Both the position numbers and the translations under genes were made by a program. From NCBI GenBank assembly GCA_029891345.1, contig CM057002.1, positions 22,988,795 through 23,052,794 of the forward strand: DNA of 64,000 bases, given 5' to 3'. Within the stretch, counting starts at the first letter, position 1. Every line of letters starts with the position of its first letter. Below, piece after piece: positions 56,431 through 64,000 of this stretch. A model generated the notes under the pieces. It was not told the DNA's origin and did not search any database. It saw only the letters and a program-made list of their open reading frames with translations. The DNA is from Dryococelus australis. Taxonomy: Eukaryota > Arthropoda > Insecta > Phasmatodea > Phasmatidae.

Positions 56431-56640
56431 AGTCCATTTACGGTTAAGTCAGCCTTTCCTGAAGCCCTGCTAAAGTTCTACTTACAGGATATTCCTCCGC
56501 CTCATGACAACAAAGCCTAACTGAATATAGAAAATTACACCAAACGGATAGCTCACCCCGTGCTTGCGCTCATCTTTAATAATATTCTGCATGAGAACTA
56601 TTTAAATTGTGTATCGCAACGTCCCTAGACTGCCGCTCCT
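56431..56640 (+). mobile_element. MITE-B copy, right half missing
   Basis: TAGTCCATTTACGGTTAAGT, then CCTGAAGCCCTGCTAAAGTT, GATATTCCTCCGCC, AAATTACACCAAA, GTGCTTGCGCTC. Truncated before the right terminus. Confidence 0.75.
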
Positions 56641-57809
56641 AGAGTCGGCCTGTTTTCTGGTCACTACTTCCCCTCCTCAAACACACCTCACCACCCATTC
56701 CCTTCTCATCCCCCTCCCGCCCCGTGGCTGAAGCTCGAGCCGTCAACCAGTCTAGCTGGTCGACGGGCAGGCTGCTGGTCAAGGCCAGCCGCCGCGGGCA
56801 ATCAGGTGCGTTGCCTCCTGCTCCGACCGACTTCATCTTGATTTTTTTTTTTTTTTTCCTTTATTACTCCTCTTGTTGGAGGCGCTCCTTTCTACGTCTC
56901 CGTTGATGACGATGTTTTTCCATTTTACGTAGCGCGGTCGAGTAGGAGAGAGCAGCGACCACGTCTTTCCGACCTCTTGTGACTCACACCAAAGATTATT
57001 TCCAGCCGACAAATCCTCTCGCACCAACATACTGAAAGACGTCGCTGAATGATATTCCGGTTGTAGTAAATACAAAAATACGGGCGCCCAGACTAACAGC
57101 AGCCTTCTGACACTCGTAAACATCGGAGTCGGACCCCTTGGAAATCTCCCAGCCCAAAATGAAACAAAAGCACTATCATCATAATTGTTAACCCATTTCA
57201 TCACTCCTAATTTTTGTACTAAAGTTCCCTTGGCAGTGGTTTCTCATCATAAGTTAAAGTTAATATATCAAATTTTATAATTACTGTTCTAATACAGTAG
57301 ATAGGTTAAATAATTATTAAAGGCTACATTATGTACTTCCTTCTAAATTAACCCCCCCCCTCCTCAAAAATTAATATAATTGGATTTCGTGACTTTTGAT
57401 TGGGATGAATGTAAAAGAACCGGGGGGGGGGGGTGGATTAAAAAGATGTCCAAAGATCCCCTTTTGGATTACTACCAGATAAAATAATCGAATAATGTTA
57501 AATATGAAGTCAATATCATTTTGTTTTAAATATATAACAGAGATCAGTTATGGTCAATAGCCTGGCACTGATAAAATTTAATTTTGTCCTGTGCTATATG
57601 ACATCTCTAGTAGTGCGCAATTTACGCTATTTTTCATAAAAATGCCATCACAACTGGCTTTTCATTCCGATAGCACGTGTTTATACACACGCAAAGTAGT
57701 ATTGATTTGCAATTCAACATCATAAGTTCATTAGCAGTAAGTAGGTCCTACTGAGGAAAGGAAAATATTGTCGCCAGCGTAACATACATCATTGCATCCG
57801 CCCCGATAT
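56641..57809. other. Unique DNA
   Basis: T run near 56840. A 123-codon minus frame (56833-57204) has no domain I recognise. A 12-G run at 57422-57433. Confidence 0.4.
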
Positions 57810-58042
57810 ACACCATTCACGGTAAAGTGAGCAATTTTTAAGGCTCTTCCAGCATGCATGAACCACTAGTAAATATATTTTATTGCAACCTCAGATGTTA
57901 ACTATTGCGAGTGGTGAAATGTATACACACTGTGTATTAGTCTCATTGCATTGCTTATAATAACAAGTGGGGGAAATATAAAAATTGACTGAAAGGGGAA
58001 TTTTAGCAGGGCCTTAAAAAGTGCTCACTTTACCGTGAATCT
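57810..58042 (+). mobile_element. MITE-A-short copy
   Basis: Left end CACCATTCACGGTAAAGTGA, right end GCTCACTTTACCGTGAATC, 233 bp. The interior AACCACTAGTAAATATATTT and CCTCAGATGTTAACTATTGC match 42608 and 49693. Confidence 0.85.
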
Positions 58043-58647
58043 CAATAGCACACGGTCCTACTGCAGCTCCTGTCGTTCGAATATGTCCCGTGCATTCTCA
58101 CTGGATGACAATATTCCGCGATACGGCGGGCCGGAGCAGTAGCGGATCGTACTCGTCCAATACGACGGCACCTGCCGAAGCGGCTGACTGTGGTCTGGCA
58201 TTGTCTTGATTATTGCTCGAGGAACGCACTGCACGAGCGGAAGCCATAATCGTTCTTACGAGTGTCGGTGCGCTGCTAATGGCTGTACCGACGAGTATTG
58301 GATGTAATTAGCTTTCATATCCGACAGCACACCGTGACTTAATGCTTTGATTGGTGTGTGGGTTTGCCTGGCAAGGCGGCACACACGGAGCTTCCTACTC
58401 GGTTGTCCGGCGAATAAGGATGGAGCCGCGGTGACTGAGGCGTTTTTAAAATTTATTTCACTAACCCTACTTAGCAGTACAGTCATCCAAGGGTGTTCAA
58501 TTCTATAATGACTATTACAAGTTAACAAACAGTATATAAGTTATATAAATTCACCTTTTTTTTTTTGTGGGAGGGCGGCTGTTCGTCTAGGCGCCCGTAA
58601 TTTAAGCCACAATTTCTATTTCTATTCAAAAGCATCATTCATGAATC
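58043..58647. other. Unique DNA
   Basis: A 90-codon minus frame at 58256-58528 has no domain I recognise. No repeat recognised. Confidence 0.4.
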
Positions 58648-58810
58648 ATGAATGCCTAATAGAATGTTCGCCTCCCACTAAGGCAAACCGGGTGACTCCG
58701 GGCTTTCTCGGGATCTTCCGTTTCGCCCTCCTTTACATTCCGGCGCTTTCGCATTTTCCCCTCGTTTCACACTCATCGGCTCTCAAAACCTCGTTGTTAA
58801 ACTCCCCCCC
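58648..58810 (+). mobile_element. SINE-1 copy, box B deleted
   Basis: Anticodon arm CGCCTCCCACTAAGGCA, then a deletion from box B into the body, then CATTCCGGCGCTTTCGC and tail CTCTCAAAACCTCGTTGTTA. It ends in an 11-C run (58804-58814). Confidence 0.8.
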
Positions 58811-59664
58811 CCCCTCCAAATCTTTCAACCAATAAATTAAGTACGTTTATTCCGAAAACGCCATTTTAATGCCTCTCATTACGTCATCGTCACGTAAGTT
58901 ATGTCATATAAGTCATGGTTGCATGTAAGATTCTAGGTTTAATTTAATTCATATCGTAAGGAGTCTCAACATACTTTTCTTTATCCATTCCGAGGTTGCA
59001 GCAGAAATAAACATTGCTAGTTCAGAGTATGCATGCGCAAAAAAAAATAGTACAAATTGTAATTTTAAGGTTGAGTGCAGTAATTTCACTAATTGGTCGA
59101 TCATTTTACAGTTCTATAATATTAAAATACTTTGTGCGCCTGTAACAGTATGTGTAATTCCTGCTGGGGAATATTTTAATCTTTTGTTTCGTTACGGGTT
59201 AAAAACGCGCCAAGTTACCAGTGCTGCGCCACAAAAATTTCGTAAAAAGGGGAAATGAAAAGAATTTAAGAAGCAGACAGAAAAGAGTGATCATTGGATT
59301 GATTCATTAAAAAATCTCATTAAAATACGCAACTAAATAAAAAAAATACTGATTTTGTAATGTGAAAGCAATGCAGGGGTGATTTTAAGGGCCTACGTGT
59401 GTTTATGGTTGGCGACACATTCCATACCTTGCAAGCAGTCGCCTTGGGATAGACGAGAGAACATACATCATGCAACACAGAACAGGTGTTCACAAGCCCG
59501 CCAAAATTGAAACACATCATAAAAATTATTTGTCTCGTGATAACCTAATGTAATAGTAATCTGCACAAGTCTTGACTTTTTTGCGAATTACCGACGGAAG
59601 AAGCTGGTCAGTATGAAGAATGAGAAAAGCGAGGCAAGGTGAGTGTGAAAACGAGACGTAATTA
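58811..59664. other. AT-rich unique DNA
   Basis: No gene or family repeat recognised. Confidence 0.45.
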
Positions 59665-59890
59665 AGTGGTGGAGAAAACGGGAGCACCCTGGGAAAACAC
59701 ATACTGCCATCGGCGAAAAATCTGGAGTCGGATCAGGGCGGAGATCTGGCTTGGATCGCTGCGATGGGAAATAGGCGGACGACCAGAGAGTACTATACGT
59801 TATACACGACGCTGGACTCGAACCCGAGATGACCTCCCGACCTGCAGGCGGGCACTCTTTTGACCCCGCTACAACGGAGGCGTTAGGGCG
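59665..59890 (-). mobile_element. Third tRNA-headed SINE (SINE-3)
   Basis: On the minus strand: TAGCGGGGTCAAAAGAGTGC, CCGCCTGCAGGTCGGGAGGT, then box B GGTTCGAGTCC (59814-59824, exact GGTTCGANTCC). The body ends with GTTTTCCCAGGGTGCTCCCG then TTTTCTCCACC. That last part resembles the GTTTTCTCGGGGATCTCCCG segment of SINE-1, so the two may share a conserved body domain on different tRNA heads. The 3' end is not defined. Confidence 0.6.
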
Positions 59891-60600
59891 CCCGAACCCC
59901 CCAGTCTACTCACTCCCTTCCACCCGGCCTCACTTCATTAACTTTCCAGGTCGCGGCTGTTCATCAAAGGAAACACGTACTCAATCACGGCCGATTAGTC
60001 CAGGGACCGGAGAGAGAAATAGGAGAATCGGAGAACGATAAAAAAAAAAAAAAAAAGGAAGGAAGAAGAGGAGCAGGACAGAGGGCAAACAAAAAGTAGT
60101 GCAGCTATATTTACCAGAGCCCAGTTTTGTATCCTCGTTAACCAAGACGCGATTGCTCTTTCTTCGGATCTTCCTCCCTGAGGCCAACCGATACTCCTTC
60201 CCCACTCTCAAACCTTTTCACCCCTCTCGGCTTTTTTTCCTTCATCGAGACGATTACTACCACGGGGACCACCTCGACGTGAACAATCGAGCTCCGAGGA
60301 GCGAATCGTGACGATTCGAGATAGCTCGATCGGGGAACCGCGCCCGGTAGCAACCGAGTGATGGTTCGTCGGCTGGGCGTCGGGAGATGTGGGGGAGGCA
60401 ATCTCTTAGCGAGGCCATTGTAGTCGACGCTGGGCGAAGATTGGCCTCAATGGGGCGCGATTAGATGAACGGAGACCTGCCATAGTTGGAGAAGGAGGAT
60501 TTGATTTCGAGAGGGGGGAGGGATGGAGCTCGCGCTCTGCAGATGACACGTGCGGATCGCGAACCTCGCCCCTTTCCTATCCATTATCCTCAAAATTTTT

Positions 60601-60632
<32 letters not shown>

Positions 60633-61654
60633 AATAATGCGATTACCGCCCGTGGATCGCAAGCGTCTGTGTCTCCTTCTTCGCCATCTTTCGCCCCCCC
60701 CCCCCACGCGATAACAGTTCAAAAGGGACGTTTGTCTAGTACGTGCAGTTTTTTTCCCCCTGTCCAACTCCTTCACCGACCACGCTGAAAAACGTTCATA
60801 AAGACAAGAGAGAAGGGAAAACAAGACTGTAATAATGATCTGGAACATCAAAGAGGGGAGGCTGAAAGTTTTTACTTCTTTTTTTTCCTCCGACTCTCTA
60901 AAAATCCTCCCCCTCCCCCCTTCTACACAACCCCCTTGCAAATTCTCTGTGGCAGTGGTTGGTCCCTCAAGGGGAGGGCGAGGAAGGGTTGAAGAGCAGA
61001 GAGAAAAGAGGAAGCACTTGATAATAAGATGGTTCTTCACCGGCACTCCAGGCTGGAATGAATGGAGCAGAACCCCGCGGGCTTCGTGCACAGATTCCAC
61101 CCCAGCCAACCCCCAATCCTCTTTCCATTTCTCTCGGTTGGAAAACAGCGCAGATGAAGTTCTTATCAGCGCCAATCGTCGATAGTTTCATTACGGGAAG
61201 TAATATCCGCCTTGTGACGGTGCTGGACACCCCTGGCAGCAGATATTCGTTTCGTACGAAATCCGAACAAATTACTCTTCCTCCGCGGAGATGAATAAAA
61301 AAAAGGCCGCCAACCAACGGAAATCGCTGGGAACATTTCCCTTCGCTAATATCTATTTGCCGGCTATGTTTGAGTTATTTAGTACAGCTTTTCACATTTC
61401 CGATTAAATCCATCGGAATAAAAAAAAACAAGTGGTTTTTCCGAAATTAATATTTTATTCCGGGAGTCTGCATAATAGGTATTTTTCACAGTACGGGCTT
61501 AAACGAGATATGAACCGATGAGAATCTGTCGCAATGCGCAGAAAAGAAATGAACCAGACTGGGCAAACCAACTTCCAATATATTTACAGCGGCTGGGAAG
61601 TCTCTTTTATATCAATGATTTTTTTTATTCTAATTCCGTTTTAATTTTTCTTGG
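59891..61654. other. Unique DNA with long homopolymers
   Basis: A runs at about 60040-60056 and 60602-60631 (30 A), and a 12-C run at 60694-60705. The 191-codon minus frame (60600-61175), the longest in the window, starts at the right and ends by translating the A run as polyphenylalanine. It shows no domain. No gene called. Confidence 0.4.
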
Positions 61655-61790
61655 ACAGATATTAAGTTCGTAGTTCTGAAAGTTAAAATTCGTTCGCGAC
61701 GAAGCATCTGAGGTTCGAATCCCAGCAAAACCATGAACGGATGCACCATAATATAGTGAGAGCAGTCCCGACATTTTAATTACTAAACGA
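61655..61790 (+). mobile_element. tRNA-like retroposon, weak
   Basis: GTAGTTCTGAAAGTTAAA as a loose box A and GGTTCGAATCC (61712-61722) as an exact box B, about 45 bp apart. The rest of a tRNA cloverleaf does not fold well by eye, so it is a decayed SINE or tRNA pseudogene. Confidence 0.4.
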
Positions 61791-61969
61791 TAATTTACTA
61801 AATTAGATACAGTCCTATGGTCAACCAAGGCCCACTTTCCATTGGAAAAAAAAAAATCTGAAACTAAATATGGCACGACCTGGACATTAATGCTATAGGA
61901 TGTTCAGACACTTAGTTGTCATATGGGTATCGTATCATGTTAAGCGCAATTATGTCTACTCTAATTTAT

Positions 61970-62386
61970 ATGGTCTATTCGCGGTTTCTTCACACTTTTG
62001 AAATCAAACATTTGAAAAATCACCCCATGTACGACGTGTTTAGTTATTTCCTAAATACGCCGTGTATCACAAGCGTGTTACCTCTGTTAATATAACAGAA
62101 TCTTGTCTTCCACTAAATTAAAGTTGTGTCTGTATTTTATGCATAAATTATATTTTATTTACAATACATGTGAATAGAAACAGTGAGAAAATGTGTGTGT
62201 TGGTAGCGCTTAAAAAGAAATTGTTCTCCTGGAAAACATAATTACTACTGAGTGCACACGAATACGGCGCGTTGTCTTTTGGTGTGGTTTTCCAGACTTA
62301 GTTAAGCTTAGTTTGCACGAGGGAGGAATATCCTGGAAGTAGATCGTTAGCAGGGCTTCAGAAAAGTGTGAAGTAACCACGAATAG
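61970..62386 (-). mobile_element. MITE-B copy, full length
   Basis: Both ends present: GGTCTATTCGCGGTTTCTTC at the left, AAAGTGTGAAGTAACCACGA then ATAGA at the right, 417 bp. In reverse it shows CTTCCAGGATATTCCTCC, AGCTTAACTAAGTCTGG, and AAACCACACCAAAAG. The best reference copy for the family here. Confidence 0.85.
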
Positions 62387-62726
62387 ATTAAATATATATA
62401 TAAAAAAAAAACTATGGAATACTTTAATGTAAATTTTTTTTTTCGGAACACAAATGAAAGCCGATATTTCGTTGCCGTGTCATAAATGTGGTTACTGAAA
62501 TATAAACTTCGATGAAAATTGTTAAGCCAGCAGAAATTGCTGTAAGTAGTCCTAGGTTTACAATATTTATCCTTCTGTAAAACAGTGATTTAGAATATAG
62601 CCAAATTCTGTATCCTTCCTGAATGTATTGTTGTATTAAAATCCTGTAGTCACCACTTACAATTCTAAGGAAACAAAACACACGCTAAGTTTATGCTATT
62701 TGATATCGTCGTTTGTATAATTCCTT
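62387..62726. other. AT-rich unique DNA
   Basis: No gene or repeat recognised. Confidence 0.45.
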
Positions 62727-62790
62727 GTGGACAGCCCTCCGCGACGCATCACGCGAGTTGGGGAAGATTTTAGCTGGCGGCCTAAGACAC

Positions 62791-62826
62791 TATATATACT
62801 GCCGCAACCCAGCGGCCGGCAGTCTT
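62791..62826 (+). promoter_or_regulatory. TATA box plus initiator
   Basis: TATATATA at 62791-62798 and GCAGTCTT with its A at 62821, exactly 30 bp from the first T. This spacing is the standard one for insect RNA polymerase II core promoters; the initiator differs from TCAGTC at one base. Confidence 0.6.
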
Positions 62827-63274
62827 TGACGGAGGCCGTCTGGCCGAGTGTGCGCGAGCGAAGTCAACTGTGGATGACGACGGGATATTGCGGGACGACG
62901 GCGAGTGAGGTGTTCGTGGCTTGAATGGACGAGAGGGTGTGAAACCGACGAGTGAAGCCTACTGTGCGCGAGGGCGCTCGGAGGACTCTAGAACATTGCG
63001 ACTGGCGGGACATGGACTGAACTGAGATGGGACTGAATGGAAGTGTAATACTGATTTTATTGCAAATATTCGAACTGTCAAACATGGAAGCATAAATTAT
63101 AAAATAATTGAATAGGTTGATACACTGTCTATTGGGACTGATCTTTAATTATTTAATTTCATTGATTTCTTTGTTGTAATTATAAATTTTATTAATTGGT
63201 GTCAATTGTAAACAGTGAGTGATATCAAGTTATTGTGAGATTTTGAGTTCGAGAAATTTGCTGTAGTGATTGTA

Positions 63275-63280
63275 AATAAA
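63275..63280 (+). promoter_or_regulatory. Poly(A) signal AATAAA
   Basis: AATAAA in the context TGTAAATAAAATAAGG, followed by T-rich sequence, inside the probable LTR. Confidence 0.5.
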
Positions 63281-63378
63281 ATAAGGAAATTATAATTAAT
63301 TCTTTTATTTATTAAGACCTCCGTCCCTTAACGAACTTGGTATAGCCCATTTAATTTCTAGAGAGAGAATTGTAACAA

Positions 63379-63832
63379 TATTATTTACTTGGGATTCCTT
63401 TAACCAGAACAGTATAACTCGCGTTCGGGAGTCGATTCGGTCCCGGCTAATCGCACTGTGGTAGACGGGGCAGAGATGTGCGTGCGTGCCAGGTTTGGGC
63501 TTAGGATCTGGCCAACGGTCGCATTAATCCTGGTTTCCTTGCGGTGGGAGGACGTGATTCCTCTTCCCAGCTTATTGGGAGACCGAAGAGCGGTGGTGCC
63601 TTATGGCTAAGAGCGCTGCGACAAAATAGAAACGTGCGTTGACCGAGAGGTCTTCCTATATGTATGTATGCAAAGTGGATGGGCGTTATCGAGTTAATTG
63701 CTAGCTGTGAAAAGATCGTCCTTCGGAGGCCTTTGTCCCACAAATACAGTAACCGTATCGCTAAGAACGAGTCACTTTGTGGAATACGTTTCGCGTGACA
63801 CTGTACCTCCCCAGGGGAAAACACACCAACTT
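63379..63832. other. Sequence downstream of the LTR
   Basis: If the LTR belongs to a full element this would be its leader. No primer-binding site is recognised. A 125-codon minus frame (63501-63878) has no domain. TATGGCTAAGAGCGCTGCG near 63602 recalls a tRNA box A but no box B follows. Confidence 0.35.
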
Positions 63833-64000
63833 TCCAAGACGAGGGGCAGGTACAGACTTTCTTACACAGCACAGACAAACAATAACTCCTGCTGGAGCAT
63901 TATTTCCAAGACGAGGGGCAGGTACAGACTTTCTTACACAGCACAGACAAACAATAACTCCTGCTGGAGCATTATTTCCAAGACGAGTGCACGTACAGAA
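63833..64000 (+). repeat. 72-bp tandem repeat running off the right edge
   Basis: Unit TCCAAGACGAGGGGCAGGTA ... GGAGCATTATT, starts at 63833, 63905 and 63977. The first two are identical; the third begins to diverge after AAGACGAG. The array may continue beyond the window. Confidence 0.92.

Larger units (their letters stand above)
62727..63378 (+). mobile_element. Probable LTR (solo or left LTR of an element running right)
   Basis: Starts TGTGGACAGCCC and ends GAATTGTAACA, so TG...CA bounded. It holds a TATA box, an initiator 30 bp downstream, and an AATAAA signal at 63275 about 450 bp after that, the U3-R-U5 order of a retroviral-type LTR. No primer-binding site, gag/pol frame or target duplication is evident, so a solo LTR or an unrelated promoter remain possible. 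Confidence 0.4.

Noticed and set aside
60600-61175. 191-codon minus-strand open frame, the longest in the window
   Set aside because: It ends by translating a 30-base homopolymer and has no domain, conserved motif or credible gene context.
63595-63630. TATGGCTAAGAGCGCTGCG as a tRNA gene start
   Set aside because: Box A-like only; no box B or cloverleaf follows.

Overview
The window looks like a gene-poor stretch of an animal nuclear genome, most probably an insect or other arthropod. No bacterial-style gene order is present. The longest open frames (191, 184, 153 and 145 codons) are low-complexity translations, repeat translations or unrecognised, so no protein-coding gene is called. What can be read is a dense layer of short, mostly non-autonomous mobile elements set in AT-rich unique DNA. 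The species cannot be fixed from the sequence alone. The family names below (MITE-A, SINE-1 and so on) are mine and were defined by comparing copies inside this window.

Main families. (1) MITE-A, about 390 bp, with ends GGCTGTTCACGATAAAGTGA / TCACTTTATCGTGAACAGCC: about a dozen copies in both orientations. It has a shorter relative, A-short (about 190-230 bp), and a diverged relative, MITE-B (about 400-440 bp, ends near CCATTCGCGGTTACTTCACA). (2) MITE-C, about 240-290 bp, with ends YAGAGACCTGnAAAATTCGCG and degenerate 8-bp target duplications, i.e. hAT-like. (3) MITE-D and MITE-E, recurring segments with internal ATTGG/CCAAT motifs. (4) SINE-1, about 250 bp, with a tRNA-derived head (box A, box B and a foldable anticodon arm) and a conserved GTTTTCTCGGGGATCTCCCG body: about 14 copies. 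Two or three other tRNA-headed retroposons are also present. (5) Two further hAT-like elements with 8-bp duplications, a piggyBac-like TTAA element, two long fold-back elements, a LINE 3' end, a probable LTR carrying a TATA/Inr promoter and a poly(A) signal, and a hammerhead-like/Penelope-like fragment.

Layout. 1-7650 is unique DNA with one SINE and the first MITE-A, A-short and D copies. 7650-13000 is a fold-back, a SINE and a run of MITE-A copies. 13000-17000 holds SINEs and the structured Penelope-like fragment. 17000-26700 is the richest nest: MITE-C inside MITE-A, MITE-C inside SINE-1, MITE-B inside MITE-A, SINE-1 inside a LINE. 26700-35800 has microsatellites, SINE-1 inside A-short, a 6 x 73 bp minisatellite, MITE-B broken by MITE-C, and a hAT element. 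36000-49700 is mixed MITEs and SINEs plus a second hAT element. 50000-58000 contains a 64-bp minisatellite grown from the end of a terminal-inverted-repeat element. 58000-64000 ends with retroposons, the LTR and a 72-bp tandem repeat that runs off the right edge.

The nested insertions give a relative age order: LINE, then SINE-1, then MITE-C; and MITE-A, then MITE-B, then MITE-C. Other notable features are twenty G or C homopolymers of at least 10 bases, and minisatellites or tandem duplications built on transposon ends.
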